A stretch of 48,936 nt of DNA from Anaeromicrobium sp. (GCF_025210435.1 NZ_JAOART010000103.1:1-48936), one strand, 5' to 3'; counted from the stretch's first letter, positions 7,765 through 16,388 are shown. Notes: generated from the sequence alone by a model not told the origin. Program-made: numbers and translations.

Positions 7765-9651
7765 ATGAAAAACTTCGAATCTTTTGTAAACAGTGATATG
7801 GTTTCGCTACTAGAAAAGGGGAAAAGGGATGGAGTAGAAACTGTTTGGGATAGGGTGGAGGCTATGAAAGCTCCATGTGGGCTTGGATCAAAGGGTCTAT
7901 GTTGCCGAATTTGTGCCATGGGTCCATGTCGCATTAGTCCTGTACCAGGAAAAGGTTCTAGTAGAGGTATATGTGGAGCAACTGCAGATGTGATCGTATC
8001 AAGAAATCTGGCTAGAATGGTGGCTGCTGGAACTGCTGCCCATTCAGACCATGCTAGGGGAATAATACATTTACTTCATCAGGCATCTAGAGAGGGCGAC
8101 TATACTATTAAGAATCCTGATAAGCTAATAAGCCTTGCCAAGGAATGGCATATTGACACGGAAGGAAAGGACATTTATGAGATAGGTCATATGGTGGCAG
8201 AGGTTGCATTAGAAAATTTTGGTAAGGCCTTTGGTGAAATGAAATTACCAGCATCCATACCTGAAATAAGAAAAGAACTCTGGAGAAGAGAAAATATTAT
8301 GCCAAGGGCAATAGATAGGGAAGTTGTATCCATAATGCACTCTACCCATATTGGATGTATGGCAGATGCAGAAGAGATGTTACGTATGGCCTTAAGAACA
8401 TCCTTAGCAGATGGATGGGCTGGGTCATATATGGGAACGGCAATAAGTGATATATTATTTAATGTACCAAAGGCAACGAAAACGGAATCAAATTTAGCTG
8501 TATTAGAGGAAAACCAAGTAAATATCATATTACATGGCCATGAGCCTAGTCTTTCTGAGATGATTTTATTAGCAGTTTCTGATTCCCAATTAGTGACAAA
8601 GGCAAAGGAAGTGGGAGCAGATGGTATTAATTTAGTTGGAATGTGTTGTACAGGTAATGAATTATCAATGAGACATGGAACAAAAAATGGTGGTAACTTC
8701 TTGCAGCAAGAATTAGCAGTGATAACTGGAACTGTTGAAGCGGTCATTGTAGATGTGCAGTGTATCCTCCCCTCATTGGCGGAGTTAACTAAAAAGTATC
8801 ACACAGACTTTATTACTACTTCACCCACAGCTAGAATTACAGGGGCTACTCATATTGAATTTAATGAAGAACATGCATATGAATCGGCTAAAAAGATTGT
8901 ACTCAAGGCAATTGAAAATTTTCCAAATAGAAATAAGGAAGATATTTGCATTCCTGACACTAAGACTGAATTTATGGTGGGATATAGTGTAGAAGAGATA
9001 ATTAAACATATGGATAAGGTTGCTAATGAAAATGAAAAGGGAACCCTTATGCCTTTAGTAAATACAATTGCAGAAAAAAAAATTAGAGGTGTAGCTGCAC
9101 TTGTGGGATGCAATAATCCAAGAATTAAACAAGATTACAATCACATAAAAATTGCTGAAAAGTTAATTGAAAATAACATCCTAGTAGTTGCAACGGGATG
9201 CTCTGCAACGGCACTAGCAAAGGCAGGTTTAGTTAATATAGAATCTGCTAAATTAGCTGGAGATGGATTAAGATCTGTCTGTGAAGGTTTAAATATTCCA
9301 CCTGTACTCCACATGGGTTCCTGTGTAGATATTAGTAGGATCTTACAGCTCACAGGGGAGGTTGCAAAGTTATTAAATGTAGATATTTCAGATTTACCAG
9401 TAGTTGGAGTTGCTCCTGAGTGGATGTCTGAAAAGGCAGTAGCAATCGGTGTATATGTTGTATCTACAGGAATAGACACTTGGTTGGGAGTATTACCACA
9501 GATAACTGGCTCTGAAAAAGTGGTAAATATTTTAGTAAATGATATTGAAAACATAGTAGGTGCAAAGTTTTTTGTGGAGACTGATCCTATAAAGACGGCG
9601 GAGCAGATTATTGAAAGAATAGATATGAAAAGACAAAAATTAGGAATATAA
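7765..9651 (+). CDS. cooS: Anaerobic nickel carbon monoxide dehydrogenase, catalytic subunit
   Basis: CooS (628 residues) oxidises CO with water to CO2 and two electrons at a [Ni-4Fe-5S] C-cluster. The N-terminal cluster cysteines lie at 38, 46, 47, 50, 55 and 70 (PCGLG, LCCRICAMGPC, GICG), matching the D- and B-cluster spacing of Carboxydothermus CooS-II. The C-cluster ligands are all recognisable: His of HGHEP, and Cys of MCCTGNE, VQCILPS, VGCNNPR, ATGCSATA and MGSCVDIS. His93 (AAHSDH) and the lysine of SEKAVAIG supply the acid-base residues. The length is typical. cooC follows after 16 nt. No acetyl-CoA synthase, CooF ferredoxin or hydrogenase gene is near, so this is a stand-alone CODH with an unknown electron partner. 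Confidence 0.97.
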   Translation: MKNFESFVNSDMVSLLEKGKRDGVETVWDRVEAMKAPCGLGSKGLCCRICAMGPCRISPVPGKGSSRGICGATADVIVSRNLARMVAAGTAAHSDHARGIIHLLHQASREGDYTIKNPDKLISLAKEWHIDTEGKDIYEIGHMVAEVALENFGKAFGEMKLPASIPEIRKELWRRENIMPRAIDREVVSIMHSTHIGCMADAEEMLRMALRTSLADGWAGSYMGTAISDILFNVPKATKTESNLAVLEENQVNIILHGHEPSLSEMILLAVSDSQLVTKAKEVGADGINLVGMCCTGNELSMRHGTKNGGNFLQQELAVITGTVEAVIVDVQCILPSLAELTKKYHTDFITTSPTARITGATHIEFNEEHAYESAKKIVLKAIENFPNRNKEDICIPDTKTEFMVGYSVEEIIKHMDKVANENEKGTLMPLVNTIAEKKIRGVAALVGCNNPRIKQDYNHIKIAEKLIENNILVVATGCSATALAKAGLVNIESAKLAGDGLRSVCEGLNIPPVLHMGSCVDISRILQLTGEVAKLLNVDISDLPVVGVAPEWMSEKAVAIGVYVVSTGIDTWLGVLPQITGSEKVVNILVNDIENIVGAKFFVETDPIKTAEQIIERIDMKRQKLGI

Positions 9652-9667
9652 AGGGGGTATTAAAACT

Positions 9668-10447
9668 ATGAAGATAGCTATTACTGGTAAAGGCGGAGTT
9701 GGAAAAACAACATTTACAGCTATGCTATGTAGAATGTTTTCAGATGAAGGGAACAAGGTTTTTGCAGTGGATGCAGATCCAGATGATAATCTTGCCCTTG
9801 CATTAGGTTTTCCTCAAGAAATTATAGATAATATAATTCCTATTACTAAGATGAAGGAACTAATAGAAGAAAGGACAGCCTGTTCCCTAGGAGGATTTGG
9901 GAAAATGTTTAAGTTAAATCCAAAGGTAGATGACATTGGAGACGAGTATTCCCATAAATTTAATAACATTAATTTATTAAATTTAGGAACGGTTGACAAG
10001 GGTGGAAAGGGATGTTATTGTCCTGAAAATGTATTGTTAAAAAAGTTAATTTCCCACTTAATTTTAGAAAACAAAGAGATAATGATCATGGATATGGAAG
10101 CTGGAATTGAACATATGGGCAGAGGCGTTGCAAAGGGTGTGGATGCATTTATTGTAGTGGTTGAACCTGGCATTAGAAGTATTCAGACCTATGAAAAAGT
10201 AAAAAAAATGGCGTCACATATAGGGGTTGAAAATATATTTGCAATTGGAAATAAAGTAAGAAATGAAAAAGATATGGAATATATACAGAATAATATAAAC
10301 AAAGAAGACATATTGGGTTTTATTTACTATAACGAGGAAATTATTGATTCTGATAGAAGGAATTCCTCTCCCTATGACCTGTGTGAAAAAACCATTACAG
10401 AGGTAAAGTTTATTAAGGAAAAATTATTAGACATGGTTTTGAAGTAA
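9668..10447 (+). CDS. cooC: CODH nickel-insertion ATPase CooC
   Basis: A 259-residue MinD/ParA-class P-loop ATPase that helps load nickel into the CODH C-cluster. The deviant Walker A motif GKGGVGKTT lies at residues 7-15, DADPDDNLA follows as the switch region, and the CxC motif in KGCYCPENVLL is the metal-binding pair at the dimer interface of CooC proteins. The length is typical. It is preceded by AAGGGGGT and sits 16 nt after cooS, so the two are co-transcribed and CooC should act on this CooS. Confidence 0.95.
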   Translation: MKIAITGKGGVGKTTFTAMLCRMFSDEGNKVFAVDADPDDNLALALGFPQEIIDNIIPITKMKELIEERTACSLGGFGKMFKLNPKVDDIGDEYSHKFNNINLLNLGTVDKGGKGCYCPENVLLKKLISHLILENKEIMIMDMEAGIEHMGRGVAKGVDAFIVVVEPGIRSIQTYEKVKKMASHIGVENIFAIGNKVRNEKDMEYIQNNINKEDILGFIYYNEEIIDSDRRNSSPYDLCEKTITEVKFIKEKLLDMVLK

Positions 10448-10500
10448 GGTGAAAATATTTAGGTATACTGAAAAATATGTATTATGACTAAAAGAGAAAT

Positions 10501-10577
10501 ATGACAGGGGGACCAAGTACATCAGGCCTTGTAATAATGAACGTGTACCTCCATGTCATAGTTCTATGAACAGGCCT
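10501..10577 (+). ncRNA. Candidate structured RNA with pseudoknot, no known family recognised
   Basis: ATGACA (10501-10506) pairs with TGTCAT (10554-10559). GGGG (10507-10511 region) pairs with CCTC/CTCC (10548-10552), and GTACA (10517-10521) with TGTAC (10544-10548). Together they make a long bulged hairpin. The loop holds AGGCCT (10524-10529), and an identical self-complementary AGGCCT lies downstream at 10572-10577, so loop and tail can form a 6-bp pseudoknot. A small CATA/TATG hairpin lies between. The element is between cooC and a gene whose own promoter starts after it, so it could be the 3' end of the cooSC transcript or an independent RNA. I could not match it to a riboswitch or ribozyme consensus. 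Confidence 0.4.
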
Positions 10578-10624
10578 TCTCCTATAAAATAGAGATATGG
10601 ATTTTTAAAAATATATATTTATCG

Positions 10625-10630
10625 TATAAT
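10625..10630 (+). promoter_or_regulatory. -10 element of the repeat-protein gene
   Basis: TATAAT lies at 10625-10630. It is only 7 nt before the ATG at 10637, which therefore cannot be the real start; this supports the TTG at 10682, which has its own ribosome binding site. Confidence 0.5.
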
Positions 10631-10681
10631 ATAAATATGTGTTTACAGATAAAAATTCAATCACCAAGAGGAGAGGTTTCT

Positions 10682-11911
10682 TTGAGAAAGAAAATTGAAA
10701 GACTAGTAAGGGAGTATATTCATAGTTTTAATATGCTTCCAACTGAAAGAGAATTCAAAGATAAATATATGGATGAATATAAATGGATAAATGAAAATTA
10801 TAAAATAAAATATAATGACTTTTTAATAGAATTAGGATATGATCCATATAAAATAAGTGATGTAAAAAACTATGGTAGTCTATCAGAAGAAGAAATATAT
10901 GGTCTGATTAAAAATAAAATTAAAGACTTTATAGATAGATATGAATACGTACCAAATGAACAAATTTATAAAACCTTACCCCTTCCTTCGTTAAAATACC
11001 TGAAGGCTAGATTTAACATAACCTATCCAAGGTTACTAAAGAATACTGATTGTGACCATATAAATGGATTTAAGATATACAAGCATATTCCAAAAGAGGT
11101 TTTATTAAGGCAGGTTAAACTTAAAATTGATGAATATTTAAAGAACAATAATAAACTTCCTAATAAGAAAGCCTTTGGTAGATTTAAAGTTGGTTCAGTT
11201 CAGTTTTATGAAAAGAGATTTCAAAAAACATATTATGATTTATTAGAAAGTTTAGGATATTCATTAAAATTAAAGCATAAACCTCTTATCTATAAAAATT
11301 ATAGCTATGATGAAATATTTGAACTCACAAGGAATGAAATTAAAAAGTTTGTTGGTGAACATGGGGTTGTTCCCACTCAATTTCAATATGGTAAACTAAA
11401 CGCCCCATCGGAAATCTATTTTAAAAAGAGACACAATCTCACCTACAATGCCTTATTATTAAAACTTGGTTTTGAACCCATTAACCCGGGAGAAAAATAT
11501 AAGTATTTTACGGATGAAGAATGTTTCATTAGATTTAAAGGGGAAATTGAAAGATTTGCAAGGGAAAAGAATAGACTTCCTAATGGAGAAGAATTTCAAT
11601 CTTTGGATGTTCCTTCTTATGGATATATAAAAAAGCGTTTCAAATTTACCTATAAAGAGTTAATCAAGTATTTAGGTTATAGTGAGATTGATTTTATTGA
11701 GGGATATTTAGGTCTAAAGGAAGAGGAAGTTTTTGAAAAAATTAAGGAACAGATAAAGCTATATGTAGAAAAAAATATGAGGTTACCCACACAAAAACAA
11801 TACAATAGCCTTAATGGTCCATCATCTTATCTAATAAAAAAACTATTTGGTTTAACATATAATCAATTAGTAAATAAACTTGGATTCAATGTAAATAGAA
11901 AAAATAATTAA
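10682..11911 (+). CDS. Six-repeat protein with homing-endonuclease-associated-type repeats
   Basis: The start is set at TTG 10682, which has AGGAGAGG about six bases upstream; the frame continues back to 10637 but without a ribosome binding site. The 409-residue product is almost entirely six repeats of about 65-70 residues. Each is a helix (such as EIYGLIKNKIKDFIDRY), then 'x-x-P-x-x-x-x-Y/F', then 'P-S-x-x-Y-x-x-K-R-F-x-x-T-Y-x-x-L-L-x-x-L-G'. This resembles the HNH-repeat ('homing endonuclease associated repeat'), a small DNA-binding module usually attached to nucleases. No HNH, GIY-YIG or LAGLIDADG motif is present. DNA binding is inferred from the repeat only. It is charged, lysine-rich and presumably cytosolic. 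Confidence 0.6.
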   Translation: MRKKIERLVREYIHSFNMLPTEREFKDKYMDEYKWINENYKIKYNDFLIELGYDPYKISDVKNYGSLSEEEIYGLIKNKIKDFIDRYEYVPNEQIYKTLPLPSLKYLKARFNITYPRLLKNTDCDHINGFKIYKHIPKEVLLRQVKLKIDEYLKNNNKLPNKKAFGRFKVGSVQFYEKRFQKTYYDLLESLGYSLKLKHKPLIYKNYSYDEIFELTRNEIKKFVGEHGVVPTQFQYGKLNAPSEIYFKKRHNLTYNALLLKLGFEPINPGEKYKYFTDEECFIRFKGEIERFAREKNRLPNGEEFQSLDVPSYGYIKKRFKFTYKELIKYLGYSEIDFIEGYLGLKEEEVFEKIKEQIKLYVEKNMRLPTQKQYNSLNGPSSYLIKKLFGLTYNQLVNKLGFNVNRKNN

Positions 11912-11939
11912 TTTCACCATATGAGGAGGATTGATTAGT

Positions 11940-12572
11940 ATGAATGGGACTCCAATATTTATATTCGCATTTCTATTAGGCCTTAAGCATGCTATAGAAC
12001 CAGACCACATTATCTCTGTATCAAATATTGTAGGTGCAACAAAGAATATTAAAAGAGCAGCAATGGTTGGTATCATATGGGGCATAGGTCATACGGCCAC
12101 ATTATTAATAGTAGGAATGATTACTATAATGTTAAAGGAAGAAATACCTAATAATTTGGCTACTTTATTAGAAATTGGTGTTGGCATTATGATAATTTTC
12201 CTTGGTATGAAAACCATACTATCTTATAAGAAAAAACTTCACTCACATAGTCATAATAATGATGGCATATACGGTTGTGGTATCATTGACTATATAAAGT
12301 CATTATCAATAGGATTTATTCATGGATTAGCAGGAAGTGCAGCAATGATTTTTCTAACTGTATCTACAGCCAATAGTTACTTAGAAGGTGGATTATTTAT
12401 TGGGGCTTTTGGTTTAGGTACCATTGTTAGTATGCTTTTATGTACACTTATTATAGGAATTCCATTTGCAATAAATAATAATGTGAATATAAATAAATTT
12501 ATGAATCTATCCATTGGAATATTTAGCTTAGGATTTGGTTTTTACTATGTATACTCTCTAATTAACATATAA
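11940..12572 (+). CDS. NicO/UreH-type nickel or cobalt permease
   Basis: The start is the ATG at 11940: GAGGAGGA at 11923-11930 is ten bases upstream, too close to the in-frame TTG at 11931. The 210-residue membrane protein has about six helices. It carries the family metal motif as LGLKHAIEPDHI in helix I (H-x4-DH), a second histidine-bearing helix (GIIWGIGHTATLL), a histidine-rich loop (KLHSHSHNNDG) and GFIHGLAGSAA. Together these indicate uptake or efflux of Ni2+ or Co2+. It lies 28 nt after the repeat-protein gene and 1.5 kb after cooC, so a role in supplying nickel to CODH is reasonable but unproven. Confidence 0.8.
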   Translation: MNGTPIFIFAFLLGLKHAIEPDHIISVSNIVGATKNIKRAAMVGIIWGIGHTATLLIVGMITIMLKEEIPNNLATLLEIGVGIMIIFLGMKTILSYKKKLHSHSHNNDGIYGCGIIDYIKSLSIGFIHGLAGSAAMIFLTVSTANSYLEGGLFIGAFGLGTIVSMLLCTLIIGIPFAINNNVNINKFMNLSIGIFSLGFGFYYVYSLINI

Positions 12573-12590
12573 ATATGCTGTGTGAAATAT

Positions 12591-12620
12591 CTAAAGAGTA
12601 CTTTATAAAGTACTCTTTAG
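12591..12620. terminator. Perfect 30-bp inverted repeat after the nickel permease
   Basis: CTAAAGAGTACTTTA and its exact complement abut at 12591-12620. It lacks a T-run on the plus side, so it may be a weak terminator, an RNA-stabilising hairpin or a binding site. Confidence 0.55.
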
Positions 12621-12733
12621 ATATGTATATAATAAGTAAAAAACATTACAATTTATCTTTTCTAATCTATCTAATATAGAATATGCTTAAAGTCAATGAA
12701 TTAGAGTTGACTTTATTTATTCTGAAAAAAAGA

Positions 12734-12763
12734 TTTACCACCTACCTACTAGTATGATATACT
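12734..12763 (+). promoter_or_regulatory. Promoter with palindromic operator for the OYE-TetR operon
   Basis: TTTACC (12734-12739) and TATACT (12758-12763) are 18 bp apart. The spacer contains the near-palindrome CTACTAGTAT around TACTAGTA (12747-12754). A TetR-family gene lies downstream in the same operon, so this is the likely autoregulatory operator: bound repressor would cover the spacer. Confidence 0.55.
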
Positions 12764-12793
12764 CTTCTTATGAAATTAAGGAGAGTGAGAAAT

Positions 12794-13876
12794 ATGAGTA
12801 AGAAAGTATTTGAAAAAATAAACCTAGGCGGTATAGAAATTAATAATAGAATAGTAAGATCAGCTACGGCAGAACTTATGGGAGATTCAAATGGTTATGT
12901 GACAGATAGACTTTTGAATATGTATAGTGAACTATGTGATGGTAATATAGGCTTATTAATTACAGGATTAACAGAAGTAGTAGAAGGAACTGCTACTCAT
13001 ACTCTAATGAAAATACACGATGATTCATATATAGAAGGATTAAAAAAATTAACGGACTTGGTACATAGTAAAGGAAATAAAATAGTTGTACAATTAGTCC
13101 ATCATGGATCACAGATAAGCGGTAGACCCACATATGAACCATATAGTCCATCAGGAATTGATGATGAGGGATCAAGGGTTAAATCAAGGGAAATAACTAA
13201 AGAAGAAATAAGAAAATTGGTTGAGGACTTTGGAGATGGAGCCTTGAGAGCAAAGAAGGCTGGTTTTGATGGCGTTCAAATCCATGGAGCCCATGGATAT
13301 TTCTTTAGTAGATTTTTAACTCCATATTATAATAGAAGAGCTGATGAGTATGGCGGAAGTATTGAAAACAGAGCAAGAATAATACTAGAGGCATATGAAA
13401 ATATTAGGAAGAAGTGTGGAGAAGACTTCCCTATATTTATAAAAATAAATGCCTGTGATTTCCTTGAAGAAGGTGGACTTACTTTTGAAGACAGTAAAAA
13501 AGCAATGAAGATCTTTTCACAAGTAGGCTTTAATGCCATTGAAGTAAGTGGAGGAATTAAGATAGGGAAACATACTCCTATAAGAATTGCCATAAGAACA
13601 AAAGAGGATGAGGCATATCATAGGGAATATGCAAATAATATAGCTAAGGAAATAAGTACACCAATTATTGTGGTAGGTGGATTTAGAACCTTAGATGTAG
13701 TAAAGGAAGTAATTGAAGATACAAATATAGAAGCAGTTTCCATGTGTAGACCTTTCATAGTAGAGCCAAAGCTAGTAACAAGATGGTTAGAAGGGGATAG
13801 AGAAAAGTCAAAATGTGTATCATGTAATAAGTGTTTTAATCCACGTGGAACTAGTTGTATATTCAATAAAAAATAA
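12794..13876 (+). CDS. Old yellow enzyme family FMN oxidoreductase
   Basis: The start is the ATG at 12794, eight bases after AAGGAGAG; the upstream in-frame ATG at 12770 has no such site. The product (360 residues) is the TIM-barrel domain of NADH:flavin oxidoreductases that reduce activated C=C bonds. Visible motifs are RSATAE near the N-terminus (FMN pocket), the substrate-binding HGAHGYFFSRFLTPYYN with RADEYGGSIENR, VGGFRT, and CRPFIVEPKLV near the phosphate site. It ends with four cysteines (KCVSCNKCFNPRGTSC), the [4Fe-4S] motif that in larger relatives precedes a second flavin domain. That second domain is absent here. The natural substrate is unknown. A TetR gene follows after 19 nt. 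Confidence 0.88.
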   Translation: MSKKVFEKINLGGIEINNRIVRSATAELMGDSNGYVTDRLLNMYSELCDGNIGLLITGLTEVVEGTATHTLMKIHDDSYIEGLKKLTDLVHSKGNKIVVQLVHHGSQISGRPTYEPYSPSGIDDEGSRVKSREITKEEIRKLVEDFGDGALRAKKAGFDGVQIHGAHGYFFSRFLTPYYNRRADEYGGSIENRARIILEAYENIRKKCGEDFPIFIKINACDFLEEGGLTFEDSKKAMKIFSQVGFNAIEVSGGIKIGKHTPIRIAIRTKEDEAYHREYANNIAKEISTPIIVVGGFRTLDVVKEVIEDTNIEAVSMCRPFIVEPKLVTRWLEGDREKSKCVSCNKCFNPRGTSCIFNKK

Positions 13877-13895
13877 TATAAAGGGACTTGTTAAT

Positions 13896-14453
13896 ATGGA
13901 AAATAGAAAAGAACAGATTGTGAATATTGCTATTGATTTTATTGAAAAATATGGATTTGATAGTTTTAGCTATAAAGATTTATCCCAAGCTGTAGGAATT
14001 ACAAAGGCAACTTTGCATCATCACTTTCCTAGAAAAGAAGATTTGGGAGTAGCTGTTTGTGAAAAGTTAAAGGTAGAAGCTAAGGCTATAAAGAGTAAGA
14101 TTGATAAGATAGGCACTGCCCAGGAGAAGATTAAGTATATATTTGAGAATCTTCTTAGCTGTGCTAAGGCAGGAGATATTTGTCCCATATCATCTTTACA
14201 AGCGGAATATAATGTGATTCCAGACTCTATGAAGGCCATGGTGGCTGACTTAAGTGAAGGAGAGATTGATTATTTAAGTGAAATCCTTGAACAAGGACTA
14301 GAAGAAGGTACTTTCCAATTCAAGGGGAATCCTAGGAGCATGGCACTTATGATACTAACTTCATATAAGGGAGCTATACAATATTCTAGGGTCATAGATG
14401 ACAATACTATTGATACTGTCATGGAACAAATATACAATCAAATTATGAAGTAG
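13896..14453 (+). CDS. TetR family transcriptional regulator
   Basis: The start is placed at ATG 13896 (MENRKEQIVNIAID), after AAGGGA; the frame extending back into the preceding gene is not used. It has 185 residues. The N-terminal helix-turn-helix is clear: FIEKYGFDSFSYKDLSQAVGI, then TKATLHHHFPRKEDL. The C-terminal half is a helical ligand-binding domain with several cysteines (CAKAGDICPISS), possibly sensing a thiol-reactive or electrophilic compound, which would suit the adjacent OYE. It is co-transcribed with the OYE gene and followed by a terminator, and it probably represses the operon through the palindrome at 12747-12754. Confidence 0.88.
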   Translation: MENRKEQIVNIAIDFIEKYGFDSFSYKDLSQAVGITKATLHHHFPRKEDLGVAVCEKLKVEAKAIKSKIDKIGTAQEKIKYIFENLLSCAKAGDICPISSLQAEYNVIPDSMKAMVADLSEGEIDYLSEILEQGLEEGTFQFKGNPRSMALMILTSYKGAIQYSRVIDDNTIDTVMEQIYNQIMK

Positions 14454-14462
14454 CTAATTATG

Positions 14463-14513
14463 AGGACTTTTTTCTAGGAAAGATTAAATCTAGAAGAAAG
14501 TCCTTTTTATTTT
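14463..14513 (+). terminator. Rho-independent terminator after tetR
   Basis: AGGACTTTTTTCTAG (from 14463) pairs with CTAGAAGAAAGTCC (14490-14503), followed by a T-rich tail. Confidence 0.85.
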
Positions 14514-14625
14514 AAAATCTTATAGAAACTTATAAATCATAGATAAAATCTATTAGACATGGAGGATAATCTTTTTTGTGATAAAATTGTAATAGTATAC
14601 AATTATTATTTAGGGAGATAAATAT

Positions 14626-15321
14626 ATGAAGAAAGTTAAAGTATCCTCTGAATGGATCAAACTAATTATTATGAGTTTACTCATACTAATTTGCATTATT
14701 ACAATGAAGGCTTTTGGCATTTATGATTATATTAGCATTCATAATATAGAAAACTTAAAGGGGTGGATTAAGAGTTTTAATTCCCTTGGGCCTATAGTAT
14801 ATATTTTAATATTTATTGGGGCATGTTTATTCTTCTTTCCTGCACCACCCTTTGTGATTTTAGCAGGAGTAATCTTTGGCCCTTTAATGGGTACCCTATG
14901 GACGGCAGTAGGAGCCCTTATTGCTGATGGAACGGCCTTTTTAGTTGCACGATACGGTGCAAGAGGCATAATTTCAAAGATAGGAAATAAAAATGAAAAA
15001 TTTAGGAAGATTGATGAAGGAGTAAAAGAGCAGGGATTAAGAATATTAATTATCACAAGACTCATACCTGTATTTCCATATATGATTCAAAGTTATGCCT
15101 ATGGTTTAACAAATATGAAATTTTCATCATACATATTAGTTTCTTGGATTTGTACCATACCTGGCATAATGGCCTTCACATTTATGGGAGGAGCCATTGG
15201 ATCTGGTGGTAGTCTTAGTAAAATTTTTATGTATTTAGCCGTAGGAGCCATTTTATTTGTGGGCATATCCTTAATACCTAGATATGTGGTAAAGAAAAAG
15301 GGTATAGATATTATGAATTAA
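14626..15321 (+). CDS. TVP38/TMEM64 (DedA-like) membrane protein
   Basis: A 231-residue protein with about six membrane segments. The family signature is present: a re-entrant loop FFPAPPFVILAGVIFGPLMG, the arginine-bearing helix FLVARYGARGI, and a second half with ITRLIPVFPYMIQSYAYGLT. TVP38/DedA proteins are linked to flipping of lipid carriers and phospholipids across the membrane; the substrate here is unknown. It has its own ribosome binding site (TAGGGAG) and is bounded by terminators on both sides, so it is monocistronic. Confidence 0.88.
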   Translation: MKKVKVSSEWIKLIIMSLLILICIITMKAFGIYDYISIHNIENLKGWIKSFNSLGPIVYILIFIGACLFFFPAPPFVILAGVIFGPLMGTLWTAVGALIADGTAFLVARYGARGIISKIGNKNEKFRKIDEGVKEQGLRILIITRLIPVFPYMIQSYAYGLTNMKFSSYILVSWICTIPGIMAFTFMGGAIGSGGSLSKIFMYLAVGAILFVGISLIPRYVVKKKGIDIMN

Positions 15322-15328
15322 AGTAAAA

Positions 15329-15370
15329 GATAGAACCTCAAACTTTATGGGTTTGAGGTTCTATCTATTA
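15329..15370. terminator. Bidirectional terminator between convergent genes
   Basis: GATAGAACCTCAAAC (15329-15343) pairs with GTTTGAGGTTCTATC (15351-15365), flanked by A-rich and T-rich sequence. It can serve both the TVP38 gene and the convergent CobW gene. Confidence 0.88.
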
Positions 15371-15412
15371 TAAACTTCATTATGTTCCTAGTCTAAAATT
15401 CTTTTGAATTTA

Positions 15413-16348
15413 TTAATTACTTAGTTTCATGTCAATAGGCATAATTTCTTTCCATGATTCCATTACAGGCTTTATAACAGCAGGTCCTATTTTAGATATT
15501 AAAACTAGTTGAGATCCTTCTGGTTTTTCATCACATGGTTTGAAATCTATTTTTCTATTAACCACATCTACCTGATGCCAGCCGTCTGTAAGCTCTACAA
15601 AACCTTTCATCCTAAAGGTATTAACAGAAACCTCTTCTAAAAATTTAGATAAATCATCTTTACTAACAATACCATCATAAGTAAGCATAAGGGTCTTAGG
15701 CTTATTTTCTGTTGTATTAGTAGTATCTTCACTCTCAGCCCATTGATTTTTTAGTAAATCTTTATTTAAGAAATCATAGTTGAAATTTCCAAAGGATGCC
15801 TCTTGGATTTCTGCCTTTGGGTTAATTTCTTTTATTTTTTCTCTTATTTTGTCAACCATTTCCCTAGGAATAAGATCTATCTTGTTTATAAGGGCCATAT
15901 GGCAGTGCTTGATTTGTCTTTCAACGGTTTCCAGGTCTTTAATTTGATCAAAGAAGTGAAGGGCGTCCACAATACTAATTATGCCGCTATAATCATAAAC
16001 ATCGCCCTTGTTGTGCTTAACTCCAAAGAGAATATCATCCACATTTGATGGATCTGCTAAACCAGAACTTTCAACAAATAGATAATCTAGGTCCCTATCA
16101 GCCATTTGAGCCATTGTCTGCACAAAATTTAATTTAAGGCAAGAGCAAAATATTGAGCCCCTATTTATTTCCACAAGTTCCATTCCATCTTTTTTTATTA
16201 TTTCACCATCTATACTGATTTTGCCAAACTCATTCATTATTACGCCAACTTTTTTATTATGAAGATCATTCAATACACTTGTTAGGAATGTGGTTTTACC
16301 AGCACCTAAAAAACCAGATAACATATACAGCTTAATTTTTTTACTCAT
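15413..16348 (-). CDS. CobW/G3E family GTPase metallochaperone
   Basis: A 311-residue G3E GTPase of the COG0523/CobW type, which delivers metals to target enzymes using GTP. The Walker A motif GFLGAGKTT lies at residues 12-20, and the switch region ends in the metal-binding motif written here FCSCLK, a variant of the usual C-x-C-C. ESSGLADP, NKID and a C-terminal CobW domain ending near residue 300 follow. GGAGG precedes the ATG at 16348. It lies downstream of an ArsR-permease-thioredoxin group but is separated from it by a palindromic repeat. The metal cannot be read from sequence; nickel, zinc or cobalt are possible, and nickel fits the neighbourhood. Confidence 0.85.
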   Translation of the reverse strand: MSKKIKLYMLSGFLGAGKTTFLTSVLNDLHNKKVGVIMNEFGKISIDGEIIKKDGMELVEINRGSIFCSCLKLNFVQTMAQMADRDLDYLFVESSGLADPSNVDDILFGVKHNKGDVYDYSGIISIVDALHFFDQIKDLETVERQIKHCHMALINKIDLIPREMVDKIREKIKEINPKAEIQEASFGNFNYDFLNKDLLKNQWAESEDTTNTTENKPKTLMLTYDGIVSKDDLSKFLEEVSVNTFRMKGFVELTDGWHQVDVVNRKIDFKPCDEKPEGSQLVLISKIGPAVIKPVMESWKEIMPIDMKLSN

Positions 16349-16388
16349 AAGTGGGCCTCCTTTGTGAAAAATTATTTTTTATTTTATG

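Noticed and set aside
8187-8747. 186-codon antisense frame in cooS, and others at 8850 and 9141
   Set aside because: Their products are low-complexity shadows of a highly conserved enzyme gene on the other strand.
10501-10577. NiCo (czcD) or fluoride riboswitch
   Set aside because: The conserved core bases of those classes are not present; nickel context alone is not enough.
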